64,000 nucleotides of DNA from Thalassotalea profundi (GTDB lineage: Bacteria > Pseudomonadota > Gammaproteobacteria > Enterobacterales > Alteromonadaceae), in contig NZ_BNAH01000010.1 of NCBI RefSeq assembly GCF_014653195.1, forward strand, positions 62,001 to 126,000, given 5' to 3'. Positions 27,956 through 37,736 of the stretch are shown here, one piece after another. The notes under the pieces are model-generated. The model ran no database searches, was not told the DNA's origin, and saw only the letters and a program-made list of their open reading frames with translations. A program made the position numbers and the translations under genes. Numbering within the stretch: the first letter of the stretch is position 1; each line of letters opens with the position of its first letter.

Positions 27956-28573
27956 CTATAAAAAACTTTTTAATTGCTTTATTTCTTTCTTGCGTTTAAC
28001 TAAATAGTAATGGCTCGCCCCCCACATGCCTGCAACAAATACATTTATAAATAGCAAAGGTGGTAAAATAGGTTTTTCCGCTAAAGTTGAAACTTCAAAC
28101 AAGTACCAATTCACCGCAGGTAGAAGTATATAACAGGATATCTTACATAAATTTAGGTATCTTTTAGATGATTCAGCGTTCTTAATTGCATTATGTATAG
28201 CTTGATCAGGTGAATCACTCAGCTGTCGCCAGCCTCTTATACGAAAGTTAACGGTATGTATGCAAAAAATACTCGTCACAATACTACCAAACCCTAAGTA
28301 ATAAAGTGTCGCTTTATCATTTTCATAGAAAAACAACGCAATAAAAAAACCTATAATGATTGCCATCGTACCTATAATATCAACTGCTAACCAATACTTA
28401 GCCGCTTTAACTCGCCGCTTTGTTTGCTTAATCAGCTGTTTAATATCGGTTTTAGGATAAGTTTGGCTCTGCCAATCTTTTGTTAATTCAGCCCATTGTA
28501 GCTCTGAATCTTGATGACTATCAGATGATACTTGATTCAACTCTTCGTTTTCATGCTCTATGTGTGACGTCAT
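27956..28573 (-). CDS. Four-helix membrane protein, possible anti-sigma factor
   Basis: A 205-residue protein that I do not recognise by family. Residues 1-55 are polar and probably cytoplasmic (LQWAELTKDWQSQ, then a basic helix). Four membrane helices follow at about 60-83, 87-108, 144-162 and 171-191, with a Lys-rich end. Its ATG shares one base with the stop of the sigma-factor gene (TAATG), so the two are translationally coupled. That arrangement is typical of ECF sigma/anti-sigma pairs and is the only reason for the suggestion. There is no zinc motif (HxxxCxxC) of the common anti-sigma type. Confidence 0.6.
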   Translation of the reverse strand: MTSHIEHENEELNQVSSDSHQDSELQWAELTKDWQSQTYPKTDIKQLIKQTKRRVKAAKYWLAVDIIGTMAIIIGFFIALFFYENDKATLYYLGFGSIVTSIFCIHTVNFRIRGWRQLSDSPDQAIHNAIKNAESSKRYLNLCKISCYILLPAVNWYLFEVSTLAEKPILPPLLFINVFVAGMWGASHYYLVKRKKEIKQLKSFL

Positions 28574-29163
28574 TAGTTCACCGCCAATTTTTGTGTTAGC
28601 GCCTGTTTGGCGCGTTGTAAGCGAACACCTACTAAGTTTGTACTGATTGCCAATACCTCAGAAACTTCTTGATAACTCATTCCTTCTAGCGCTAGCGTAA
28701 TAACTTGTTGTTGTTCTAGCGTTAATTTTTGAATGGCACTAGTCAAACGTTGTTGTCGTTGTTGCTGATCTAACGCTTGGTAAGGCGTCGGCTGAACAGT
28801 ATCTTGCTCAGCTTCAATTGAAATTTCAGAAAGTGTTTGTTCTGATTTGATGCTTTTAACCGCTTTGGCTACATGGGTGGCTAAAACGTTATGCGCAATA
28901 CGTGCGATAAAAGTTTTTACCGCACTATCTTGCCTAAAACTAGGAATAGCTCGCCATATATTTAATGATATTTCTTGAAATAATTCATCTTGAATAGCAG
29001 GCTTTGCTTCAAAACCCGTAATGATATGACGAAGCAATTTTTCATGCTCCGTCATCCATTGGTAAAAAGTGTGTTTATGATCCAATGATAAACTCTTATT
29101 GTTGCTAACCGCCGTTTGCAAACGATCTTTTTGATTTACTGGCAATTCTAACGAGTTATTCAT
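28573..29163 (-). CDS. ECF-type RNA polymerase sigma factor
   Basis: A 196-residue sigma-70-family protein. Region 2 is seen at DELFQEISLNIWRAIPSF with KTFIARIAHNVLATHV. Region 4 is at LTLEQQQVITLALEGMSYQE with LVGVRLQRAKQAL. The frame opens at a TTG at 29172, but the ATG at 29163 is the better start. It is the fourth gene of a five-gene leftward operon after a hydrolase and an ABC exporter pair, and is coupled to a four-helix membrane protein. It presumably switches on an envelope-related set, perhaps including this operon; no target promoter could be identified. Confidence 0.88.
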   Translation of the reverse strand: MNNSLELPVNQKDRLQTAVSNNKSLSLDHKHTFYQWMTEHEKLLRHIITGFEAKPAIQDELFQEISLNIWRAIPSFRQDSAVKTFIARIAHNVLATHVAKAVKSIKSEQTLSEISIEAEQDTVQPTPYQALDQQQRQQRLTSAIQKLTLEQQQVITLALEGMSYQEVSEVLAISTNLVGVRLQRAKQALTQKLAVN

Positions 29164-29180
29164 CCTAAACAAGACCTAAA

Positions 29181-30344
29181 TTAACTTAGGGACTGAACCA
29201 CTTTTTCAGACGTTAACTTCTTGGCAAGTGTAACCACTAATACAGCCGTTAATATTATGGTGATTAAGGTCGTTAATGCCAAGTTAGTCCAATCGACAGC
29301 TAACCCCTTGAAAATATCTTCCATAATAAGAGACTGCCCTGTAACCGGTACCCAATCAAACCATTTTGGCTTGTCATCTATAAAGGTCATTATGAATGGC
29401 AACATTGCAGGGATCATTACCACCATAGTGACCGAAGATTGTGCTTCTTTAAAACTTTTGGCTTGAAATGAAAAGAATAATTGTAATGCTGATGCCAGAA
29501 AACATATTGGCAGTAACATTGCCACGATAATCACTACAGCACTCAAATCAAGACTAAAACTTGCACCAATTTTAGTTAAATCAACAAAGCCGATAGAAGC
29601 AAATGTCAGTGAAATTGTCAGTAATACTCCGATAAAGGCGATAGTACTTGCGCAAGACAATTTAGCTAATACAATTTTTAGTGTGCTAACCGGCTGGCAA
29701 AGTAACATTTCTAATACATTACGTTCACGCTCCCCCGCACTAGTATCAATTGCTACTGATAAACCTGACATAAATGCAGCCATTAACAAATATAAACCTA
29801 GCATCATTGATATCATCAAAAAATTACTACTTGGCGATGAGGTATCCTGCTCAATTAAGTTAACTGGGCGTAATAAGTTAACATCTATACCCCGCACTAA
29901 GAGCCTCTTATATCCAATAGTTTGTGCATATTGATTAATAGCGGCTTTAATTCGTCGCAATGGAGCACTCATCGACTTTTCACTAAAATCAGCATTTAAG
30001 TAAACATCAATTCGTTTACCATCCATCATATCTTGAGCAAATGTTTCGGGTATAGTTAATTGAATATTACGCTCATCCCAAAGCATAGCATCATCAGTAG
30101 GGACGTCAGAAAACAGTTTAATATTATCATCCGCTAATGCTTTTATTAACTTTGGAGCGTACTCGCTTCCTGTAATTTTCACGTATACAGCAGGTGTTGA
30201 CACCATTTCTTTAATCATCATTTTTGACATCGCAAAAATCATAATGGGTGCCATAATTGCCATCATCATAGCGACCATTAATGCACGCTTATCGCGAAAC
30301 GCTTCTTTAAGTTCTTTTTTTAGTAATGCTTTAAATTGGATCAT
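29181..30344 (-). CDS. ABC-2 type transporter permease (NatB-like)
   Basis: A 387-residue permease. One helix near the N-terminus (about 24-42) is followed by a large extracytoplasmic domain (about 50-170) and then five or so helices with the ABC-2 motif AGERERNVLEMLLCQPVS. This is the NatB/YhaP-like arrangement; NatAB of Bacillus exports sodium. The ATG overlaps the ATPase stop by four bases (ATGA), so the two subunits are made together. The substrate is unknown. Confidence 0.85.
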   Translation of the reverse strand: MIQFKALLKKELKEAFRDKRALMVAMMMAIMAPIMIFAMSKMMIKEMVSTPAVYVKITGSEYAPKLIKALADDNIKLFSDVPTDDAMLWDERNIQLTIPETFAQDMMDGKRIDVYLNADFSEKSMSAPLRRIKAAINQYAQTIGYKRLLVRGIDVNLLRPVNLIEQDTSSPSSNFLMISMMLGLYLLMAAFMSGLSVAIDTSAGERERNVLEMLLCQPVSTLKIVLAKLSCASTIAFIGVLLTISLTFASIGFVDLTKIGASFSLDLSAVVIIVAMLLPICFLASALQLFFSFQAKSFKEAQSSVTMVVMIPAMLPFIMTFIDDKPKWFDWVPVTGQSLIMEDIFKGLAVDWTNLALTTLITIILTAVLVVTLAKKLTSEKVVQSLS

Positions 30345-31087
30345 GCTGCGACTCCTTCATCTGAACCAATGAGTTTTACGAACGCATCTTCTAATTGCGT
30401 TTTCCCTGCCAAATCACATAACTCTTGTGGCGTACCTTGAGCCGCTAATTTACCGTTTGACACAATAATGACACGGTCACAAAGTGCCGCAACTTCCTGC
30501 ATTACGTGTGATGAAAACAAAATACAATGGCCTTTTTCTTTAAAGCGACTAAGGTATTCACGTAACACTCGTGTACTCATCACATCTAAACCTCGAGTAG
30601 GCTCATCAAGCACAAAATTTTGTGGTTGATGCACTAGCGCTTGTGCTAGGGTCACTTTCATCCGTTGACCTTGTGAAAATCCTGCGGTTTTACGGTGCGC
30701 TAAAGCTTCCATATCTAAGTCTTTGATCACTTGCTCAATGGCACTTTTCTTAGCAGCACCTTGTAAGCCATGAATGCTCGCAAAATAGTCAATTTGCTCA
30801 TACGCGGTTAAACGTTCATATAAACCAAATTTATCAGGGAATATACCTAATTTCGCACGTGCGGCTAACGGTTGCTCCGTTACTGAAATACCATCAATTA
30901 TTGCTGACCCTTCATCGGCCTCTAATAAGCCATACAGAGTACGTAAACACGTAGTTTTACCCGCACCGTTTGGACCTAAAATTCCAGTAATTTCTCCGTC
31001 TTTAGCGGTAAATGACAAGCCATCTAAGGCAACAACTGTATTCTTTTTAGATTTAAATGTTTTATGTAAATTGTTAACTTCAATCAT
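30341..31087 (-). CDS. ABC transporter ATP-binding protein (NatA-like)
   Basis: A 248-residue ATPase with Walker A GPNGAGKTT, signature FSQGQRMKV, Walker B VLDEPTRGLDV and the switch His in LFSSHVMQE. The SQGQ signature and the short length fit the ABC-2/NatA export group. It pairs with the overlapping permease gene. A secreted hydrolase gene lies nine bp upstream, so the complex may serve the same process. Confidence 0.92.
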   Translation of the reverse strand: MIEVNNLHKTFKSKKNTVVALDGLSFTAKDGEITGILGPNGAGKTTCLRTLYGLLEADEGSAIIDGISVTEQPLAARAKLGIFPDKFGLYERLTAYEQIDYFASIHGLQGAAKKSAIEQVIKDLDMEALAHRKTAGFSQGQRMKVTLAQALVHQPQNFVLDEPTRGLDVMSTRVLREYLSRFKEKGHCILFSSHVMQEVAALCDRVIIVSNGKLAAQGTPQELCDLAGKTQLEDAFVKLIGSDEGVAA

Positions 31088-31096
31088 AATTCTTCC

Positions 31097-32548
31097 TTAA
31101 ATACTGCCATTAAGACTCGTCATAAACGACTCACTCGGAATTTTTTCTAAACAAGACTCATCTAAGTCATTTGGATCTTTCTTCGTTAAAAACTCATCGA
31201 TAATATCAATGGCACATGTTGATGGGCCTGGTGTATGCGCGCTATTTTTTAAAATAATATGCTTACTATTAGGTAATGATTTGTCGGCATAATCGCCATT
31301 AGAAGGCGGCGTAACAGGATCTACATCGCCAGAAATAATTAACGTTGGTATATCTGCTGTTACAGCTTGATAAAAAGACTCGCCTAAACGATATTGAGGC
31401 CATATTGGACAAACAGTTTTCCATGCAAGATGGCTTGCATCTTGTCCGAAATTATTATCTGCATCTTTACGCCACATCTCATCACTTATGCGAGGTAAAT
31501 CTTCATTACACACAATATTAAACAAAAGTCCTACGTACATTCCCATACTGCTTTCTTGCGCGGCAGTTAATCCGGCTAGTGGCGCGAAGTTCCCTAAGAA
31601 TGCTTGATGAATAATTAAAGGCACCATAGTTCTCATTTCAACAGAATAAAGTTGCATACGTATTGTTGAAATAAATTTCAAACGGCTAATAACAAACTCC
31701 GTTGGGGTGCCTAATCGAGGATGAGTAATAGTAACCGTTATCGGATTTTCTTCTAAACGCTCAATCACAGTAGCAAACTCTTGCGCTAAATCGGGGTATG
31801 CTTGTTTACAGCTTTCTTCCTCCATACAATGTGCTAACAGCATATTAAAAGATCTCGCTGAGCTTTGACCAAACGTACCAATAGGCACTTCAATCGGTCC
31901 AACACTGTCTAAAACAACTGCACTTAATGATTGTGGAAACATACGCATATAGACTAAACCGGCTCTTGTACCGTAAGAGCCACCATAAATAGTGATTTTT
32001 TCATGGCCTAAAGCGGCTCTTACTGCGTCAAAGTCTCTAATAGCATTTTCAGTATTATATTGACTTAAATCACCTTCAAGCTGAGCTAAGCATTGTTTTA
32101 CATCTTCGAGATCTAACTCTTCAGGTATCGAAGTATATGGACTATTACCTTCAACTTCATCGCATTGTAACGGGTGTGATTTACCCGTACCGCGTTGATC
32201 TACTAAAATTAAATCACGTGTTTTTCTAACCTCAGTAAAACCTTGCCGCAATGTAGCGGCAATTTCAGCGGCAGCCTGCCCAGGACCACCCGCTAAAAAC
32301 ATTAAAGGTTCTTTATTTTGTGTTCTATCTATGGCAGGAATAACAGCAAAATTAATATTAATTTGAGTACCATTTGGCTGTTGGTAATTTTCTGGAACTT
32401 GCAATGTACCGCATTTTACCTGCTGCTTAATACCGTCAATATGGCAATCTTCTATTGTCAATTTTTCTGTTAAGGCAAAAGATTGACTTGAATAAGCCAA
32501 AAGACCAATTGTCAAAATTTTCTTCCAATATTCTCTCATAATAATCAT
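31097..32548 (-). CDS. Secreted alpha/beta hydrolase (TAP-like, prolyl aminopeptidase group)
   Basis: A 483-residue protein with a signal peptide (about 1-25, ending SSQSFA). The oxyanion segment FLAGGPGQ is followed by DQRGTG, the nucleophile in YGGSYGTRAG (S191), the Asp in SGDVDPVTPP and the His in NSAHTPG. The C-terminal part is the TAP-like extension. Relatives include Streptomyces tripeptidyl aminopeptidases and proline iminopeptidases, so a peptidase acting outside the cytoplasm is the best guess. A second ATG at 32539 is an equally possible start. It is the first gene of the ABC/sigma operon. Confidence 0.87.
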   Translation of the reverse strand: MIIMREYWKKILTIGLLAYSSQSFALTEKLTIEDCHIDGIKQQVKCGTLQVPENYQQPNGTQININFAVIPAIDRTQNKEPLMFLAGGPGQAAAEIAATLRQGFTEVRKTRDLILVDQRGTGKSHPLQCDEVEGNSPYTSIPEELDLEDVKQCLAQLEGDLSQYNTENAIRDFDAVRAALGHEKITIYGGSYGTRAGLVYMRMFPQSLSAVVLDSVGPIEVPIGTFGQSSARSFNMLLAHCMEEESCKQAYPDLAQEFATVIERLEENPITVTITHPRLGTPTEFVISRLKFISTIRMQLYSVEMRTMVPLIIHQAFLGNFAPLAGLTAAQESSMGMYVGLLFNIVCNEDLPRISDEMWRKDADNNFGQDASHLAWKTVCPIWPQYRLGESFYQAVTADIPTLIISGDVDPVTPPSNGDYADKSLPNSKHIILKNSAHTPGPSTCAIDIIDEFLTKKDPNDLDESCLEKIPSESFMTSLNGSI

Positions 32549-32768
32549 CCATTAAAAGCGTTATCCCCATAGTCTTAAAATTAACAACTTTATTACAAAA
32601 AAATAAATATAATTTTAACCAACTGAAAAATAAGAATTATTTTTTATGGATTAAAAAATTGTCTATACGTTAAAAATTTTAAGCTGTGAAAAACATTACT
32701 GTGCTTTACTATCTATTGATAATGTTCATTAGGAAAGTGTCTTTACACTTAACAAAATAGGTAAAACA

Positions 32769-34103
32769 ATGAGTAGTTTTGAAGTGAATTTTGATGGCTT
32801 AGTTGGACCCACTCATAACTACGCCGGTTTATCCGAAGGTAATGTGGCTTCTTTGGCAAATGCCAACGATATTGCAAACCCAAAGGCAGCAGCTAAAGAA
32901 GGTTTAGCAAAAATGAAAGCCTTACACGATTTAGGCTTAAAACAAGGCGTTTTTGCACCACAAGAGCGACCAGATTTATATACCTTAAGACGATTAGGAT
33001 TCTCAGGCAGTGATGAGCGGGTATTAAAAAAGGCTTATCAACAACATCCGGTTTTATTATCGGCCTGTTGTTCAGCATCCAGTATGTGGACAGCTAATGC
33101 GTGTACCGTTTCACCTTCTGCAGATACCGCGGATAATAAAGTTCACTTTACGCCTGCTAATTTAACTAATAAATTTCATCGTTCGTTAGAACCACTAACA
33201 ACTGGAAATATATTAAAAGCTATGTTCAATTCAGAACAACATTTCAATCACCATTTACACCTTAATGATAATGAACATTTTGGTGATGAAGGTGCCGCTA
33301 ACCATACTCGTTTATGCCAAGATTATGATCAACAAGGTATTGAAATATTTACTTTCGGTCGTTACGCTTTTGACCGAACTAAGCCTTGTCCCAAACGTTA
33401 TCCTGCAAGACAAACTAAAGAAGCTAGTCAAGCTATTTCAAGATTACATCAATTAGACGATAATCATACGGTGTATGTGCAACAAAACCCTGATGTGATC
33501 GACCAAGGGGTTTTCCATAATGATGTGATTGCGGTAGGCAATAAAAATGTGTTGTTTTATCACGAACAAGCTTTTTTAAATACACAAGGTTTTAAAGAAG
33601 AAGTTACTAATAAATCTGCATACCCTTTGCACTTTATTGAAGTCTCCACTGATGATGTCAGTATTGAAAACTGTGTGAATACCTATTTATTTAATACGCA
33701 AATTGTATCGCTTGCCGATAATTCAATGGCAATTATTGCGCCCATGCACTGTAAAGAAACGCCACAAGTCGCGCAGTATTTAGAAAAGCTATTAACACTT
33801 GATACACCAATTAAACATGTGCATTATTTTGACGTTAACCAAAGTATGAAAAATGGGGGGGGTCCGGCTTGTTTAAGATTACGAGTGAGTTTAACTCAAA
33901 ATGAACTTACCGCTGTTAATCCTAACATTATGCTTACCGATAGATTATTTAATACTCTTAACGACTGGATAGATAAACACTATCGAGATCAACTCTCTTC
34001 TAAAGATTTAATGGATCCTCAATTAGTAACCGAATCAAGAGATGCACTAGATCAACTAACAAAAATTTTAGCCTTAGGTAATGTCTATCAATTTCAGCAA
34101 TAA
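32769..34103 (+). CDS. astB: N-succinylarginine dihydrolase AstB
   Basis: A 444-residue enzyme of the arginine succinyltransferase route. It begins with the hallmark [18 protein letters not shown] and carries [41 protein letters not shown] and [12 protein letters not shown], with the catalytic Glu/His/Cys of this amidinotransferase-like fold. It turns N2-succinylarginine into N2-succinylornithine with loss of two ammonia and CO2. The other ast genes are not beside it, which is common in marine Alteromonadales. Confidence 0.97.
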   Translation: MSSFEVNFDGLVGPTHNYAGLSEGNVASLANANDIANPKAAAKEGLAKMKALHDLGLKQGVFAPQERPDLYTLRRLGFSGSDERVLKKAYQQHPVLLSACCSASSMWTANACTVSPSADTADNKVHFTPANLTNKFHRSLEPLTTGNILKAMFNSEQHFNHHLHLNDNEHFGDEGAANHTRLCQDYDQQGIEIFTFGRYAFDRTKPCPKRYPARQTKEASQAISRLHQLDDNHTVYVQQNPDVIDQGVFHNDVIAVGNKNVLFYHEQAFLNTQGFKEEVTNKSAYPLHFIEVSTDDVSIENCVNTYLFNTQIVSLADNSMAIIAPMHCKETPQVAQYLEKLLTLDTPIKHVHYFDVNQSMKNGGGPACLRLRVSLTQNELTAVNPNIMLTDRLFNTLNDWIDKHYRDQLSSKDLMDPQLVTESRDALDQLTKILALGNVYQFQQ

Positions 34104-34142
34104 CATTTACTAAATTGATAAACTCAAATAGGTACAAAAAAA

Positions 34143-34167
34143 GGTGAGTCGAAAATTACAACTCACC
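34143..34167 (-). terminator. Strong terminator of the TonB-dependent receptor gene
   Basis: Perfect 7-bp arms GGTGAGT and ACTCACC around an 11-base loop. On the minus strand seven T follow. It lies about 125 bp after the receptor stop, so the mRNA carries a long structured 3' region. It is also 40 bp past astB, but has no T tract in that direction. Confidence 0.85.
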
Positions 34168-34227
34168 CAAAAAAGTGTCTTCCTTGACTCATACCTAGTG
34201 AGCTAAGTAGCAAACTCACCTTGATCC

Positions 34228-34265
34228 GAGATAAAGCAACCGAGGGAAAACTACTGCTTTATCTC
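34228..34265 (-). repeat. Perfect 11-bp inverted repeat in the receptor 3' region
   Basis: Arms GAGATAAAGCA and TGCTTTATCTC enclose 16 bases, 26 bp after the receptor stop. No T tract follows on the minus strand, so it is not a plain terminator. Together with GTGAG/CTCAC pairs at 34197-34218 and the terminator at 34143, it makes the whole 120-base 3' region highly structured. Confidence 0.6.
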
Positions 34266-34290
34266 CACTTCCAATGACTACAAACTCAAC

Positions 34291-37200
34291 TTAAAAACTA
34301 TAACGTGCCACAAATGAAACATAACGAGCACCCAACCTTCCTGTCGTCATATTCCATTCAGGGTTAGCTTCTAAGCCATTATCTCCATATTGTGAGCGTG
34401 TTTGATTAACACTAATTTGCGTATCAGCGTTGAATAAATTATAAACCGTTGCTTTAAGTAATAAATCGCCTTCACCTAAAGTCACGTTATAAGCAAGACT
34501 CATATCAAATTCTTTAGTCCAATCTGTACGTCCCGATGAACCTCGTGGTGCAGGATTACCATTTTCATCATAAAACGACACTTGACCATAACCACGGCCA
34601 TTACAATCAGACCACACTGAGCCAGCGGCACAACTATCAACATTAAGTGGGTGCTCACTGAACATATTCACTGGCGTACCAGAAGTAATACGAGCATTAA
34701 AGCCTAAGGTTAGCGCTTCTGTGATTTCATAAAATCCATTCAATTTAAGTGAGTGACGACGATCATTAGGTAAGTTACCTTTTGAATGATCCATCAATTC
34801 GGCATAGTCATAAGATGTTGTCCAACCAGGATCGGCCTGTCCATTATCAGTACGAACTAATCCCTCAGTATTACCCCAACTGTGTGACCAAGTATAAGAA
34901 CCACTATAATTAAACTTCTCATTTAATGAACCCGACAATGTTGTTTCTAGCGCGGCATATTTTCTCTCAGGAGTCGGTAGTGCAATCTCATCTGCAGTTA
35001 AATAAACATGCTCAATTGAGCCATCACCATTAAAGTCGTAGCTAATATCGAGTGGAGAACCTGGATTAGCTAAAACATACGTGTAAGAAGCATCTGCATT
35101 AATATTATTATCTGCAAAATATTGATTAATTACCGGACCATAATCGGTATCTTCAATAGTACGTTTTAAATCACGATAAATAGCGCGAACGCCTAATACC
35201 ATATCGTTGTCTTCAAACTCTTTTTGGAAACCAAGGGTAAATTCATCTGAATACATTGATTTAAGATTAGCACTAGCAATTAACGATGGCTCACTTATAC
35301 CTTCTTGTACCACTCTTGTACCTACATGTTCACCTGTAGATGGTGAGCCATCAGCAAGCAAAATAACTTCACCACTTGCATCGGTTTCACCCACTCGGTA
35401 ATAATCATGCACATCTCGACGAGCACCACCTTGAGTAATATTCATATTGGCAGATACTGGCTGAAAGTAACGGCCATAAGTAGCATACACTTTAGATGTA
35501 CCATCGCCTGAAAGGTCATAAATAGCTTGAAAGCGAGGAGATATTTGCCCTTTTACATCAACGTATTTACGCCCATCTGAAACGGTGTTGGAAACATTGG
35601 CATAACGTACCCCTAAATTTAATACTAAATCATCTGATACATTCCAAATATCTTGGATATAAAATGCCGATGACGTAACATCTGAATCTGTGAAATCGGT
35701 TCGAATACGCTGATCCACATAAGGCGTTCCTTCAGGCAAACCAGTAACACTGCCAGCCCCTGCATAAGTAACTTCCCACCAGCCTTCACGACCTGGAACA
35801 CCATTTTGACTTGATTGATAATCCACTTGAATATTAGTGTAATCAAAGCCTATTTTGATGTCGTGTTCATCTAACATCCAGTTAAAGTCCGCTCTAAACT
35901 GATCGCGAATAAACTCACTTTCAGTGATTGTACTATTAGTTTCTGTTGATATTTTATTCCAAGAACCGGTTAAGTTTGACCAAACTAATGGATCGGTATT
36001 TTCAACTACATTGTAAGTTTTATCCGTTGTACGACCCGCTACAACCTCAATTGACATATCATCGTTTAAAATCCCTGAATATTTTAAACCTAAAATATCA
36101 CCACCGGTTCTTGAACGATAACTACCTGTACTTGCACCAACTTCTTGAGTTTCCCAGTCATTTAGGTAACTTTTCCCTTTACCTTTATTAGTAAAACCAA
36201 TAGTTGTGAATTCAATTGAATGATCGTCAGTTATATACCAATCTAACTTACCAAAATAGCGATCAGAGGTATTTTCACCATCATCTAAGGTATTTTGATA
36301 TGCTGCAATATAATCAGATTTTTGTGGTGCATAAAGTGCGTAAAAGAAGATCTTATCTTCAAGTATTGGTCCACTCGCCCACACTGTTCCGCGGGTAAAA
36401 GTTGATTCGTCTTGTTCGGTATTACTTAAATAATCACCATTACTCTTTAATAAATTATCATGTTGAGAACGTGTTGCTTGAGGATCCACTCTTAAATATC
36501 CACCAAATTCAAATTCATTTGAACCTGATTTCGAAACAGCATTAACAATACCACCTAGTGCACCGCCAAATGATGGATCAATACCACCTGTTTTAATTTC
36601 AGTCTGTGCAACCGCTTCCCACGGTAAATTAATTGAACCTATACCAGTTTTAATAGAAGTAATATTAATACCGTTTAAATAATAAGCATTTTCAGCAGAT
36701 GAGCTACCACCAATGCTGGCCGCACCAAACTCGCTATTACTTGTAACTCCTGGCGATAATAACGCGATAGATTCAAACCCTGATTCTACCGGCAGTCGAT
36801 CAAGATCTTCTGCTGTTACCACAATACCACCTGTGGAAGACTCTAGATCAACACGACTAAAGCTAGAACCAACAACAGATATACGCTCAACATTACTATT
36901 TTCTGAATAAAGTTGTCCGTTATAGATAATTGAATTACCGACGGTAACCATTAAGTTTGACTCTTCAATCGTATCAAAGCCTGGTTTTGTTATAGTCATT
37001 TTATATTCACCAATAGGTAGCTTTCTTAGTGAATATTCGCCTTTATCATTTGTAATAATTGTTCGAGTAATATTTTTTGATTTATGTACCAGCGTAATTG
37101 TTGCCCCGCTTGTAGCTTGGTTATCTGCTGAAGTAATAACTCCTTTCACCACACCATTAAAAGCGTCGGCAGCATTTACCTGCACAGTAGCAAAACCAAG

Positions 37201-37299
37201 AACCGACATAACACTTAATGCGATAATTGATTTTTTTAAAGGATTTTTTCTGATTACATCTGAGCTATTTATTTTAGTTTTTTCGTTATTGTTATACAT
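34291..37299 (-). CDS. TonB-dependent outer-membrane receptor (Oar-like)
   Basis: A protein of 1002 residues counted from the ATG at 37299, which has AGG eight bases upstream and leads directly into a signal peptide (ending ATVQVNAADA). The frame extends 46 codons further up without a likely start. Residues about 45-130 are a carboxypeptidase-regulatory-like (beta-sandwich) domain; then a plug (about 140-260, with YYLNGINITSIKTG) and a long beta barrel ending in Phe (VSFVARYSF). Such receptors import large or scarce substrates (peptides, glycans, metal complexes) using TonB. The substrate is unknown, and no Fur box or polysaccharide locus is seen nearby. It faces astB. Confidence 0.92.
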   Translation of the reverse strand: MYNNNEKTKINSSDVIRKNPLKKSIIALSVMSVLGFATVQVNAADAFNGVVKGVITSADNQATSGATITLVHKSKNITRTIITNDKGEYSLRKLPIGEYKMTITKPGFDTIEESNLMVTVGNSIIYNGQLYSENSNVERISVVGSSFSRVDLESSTGGIVVTAEDLDRLPVESGFESIALLSPGVTSNSEFGAASIGGSSSAENAYYLNGINITSIKTGIGSINLPWEAVAQTEIKTGGIDPSFGGALGGIVNAVSKSGSNEFEFGGYLRVDPQATRSQHDNLLKSNGDYLSNTEQDESTFTRGTVWASGPILEDKIFFYALYAPQKSDYIAAYQNTLDDGENTSDRYFGKLDWYITDDHSIEFTTIGFTNKGKGKSYLNDWETQEVGASTGSYRSRTGGDILGLKYSGILNDDMSIEVVAGRTTDKTYNVVENTDPLVWSNLTGSWNKISTETNSTITESEFIRDQFRADFNWMLDEHDIKIGFDYTNIQVDYQSSQNGVPGREGWWEVTYAGAGSVTGLPEGTPYVDQRIRTDFTDSDVTSSAFYIQDIWNVSDDLVLNLGVRYANVSNTVSDGRKYVDVKGQISPRFQAIYDLSGDGTSKVYATYGRYFQPVSANMNITQGGARRDVHDYYRVGETDASGEVILLADGSPSTGEHVGTRVVQEGISEPSLIASANLKSMYSDEFTLGFQKEFEDNDMVLGVRAIYRDLKRTIEDTDYGPVINQYFADNNINADASYTYVLANPGSPLDISYDFNGDGSIEHVYLTADEIALPTPERKYAALETTLSGSLNEKFNYSGSYTWSHSWGNTEGLVRTDNGQADPGWTTSYDYAELMDHSKGNLPNDRRHSLKLNGFYEITEALTLGFNARITSGTPVNMFSEHPLNVDSCAAGSVWSDCNGRGYGQVSFYDENGNPAPRGSSGRTDWTKEFDMSLAYNVTLGEGDLLLKATVYNLFNADTQISVNQTRSQYGDNGLEANPEWNMTTGRLGARYVSFVARYSF

Positions 37300-37736
37300 A
37301 ATAAAACCTATGTGTTGCATGTTGTAATAATTCTGAATGATAGTTGTACTATATCGCTTTGTATACAATATATCGGATCCAGTATTCTTTATCGTTTTAT
37401 TAATGTCAACGTAAAATGTGATTAAAAAACAAACCAAAAATTTAAAATTAATCCACTTTTAATAAATTATCCTTATTAATCAATCATTAGAAAAAGGAAA
37501 TTAAATGTTAAAAAAGTGTAATAATAAAAATTAATAACTTATGCGAAAATTTTGTTAAATATCGGTCACTCTTGATTTAACTTGCAGAGGTTCCTGAAAA
37601 TAGCCCTATTTGTTAAATCCTAATGGTAAATGCTTATAAAACCCTCAAATAATTACGATAAAGTAATTAATCGTTCACAAATCATAAAATTAACGATAAA
37701 GTTGTGTTAGATGTATTTCACATAGGGGTAAGGCTG
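37300..37736. other. Divergent intergenic region: receptor / EF-hand gene
   Basis: About 437 AT-rich bases that should hold both promoters. A 7-bp inverted repeat TAATTAC/GTAATTA lies at 37650-37669, and the 10-mer ACGATAAAGT occurs twice, at 37655 and 37693, upstream of the EF-hand gene. A nine-codon frame at 37505 has a good ribosome site but no other support. No Fur-like 19-mer was found. Confidence 0.5.

Noticed and set aside
37300..37500. Fur box upstream of the TonB-dependent receptor
   Set aside because: No 19-mer near GATAATGATAATCATTATC was found, so I do not claim iron control.
37505..37534. Nine-codon frame with a good ribosome site upstream of the EF-hand gene
   Set aside because: Too short to support; no repeated codon pattern or attenuator stem goes with it.
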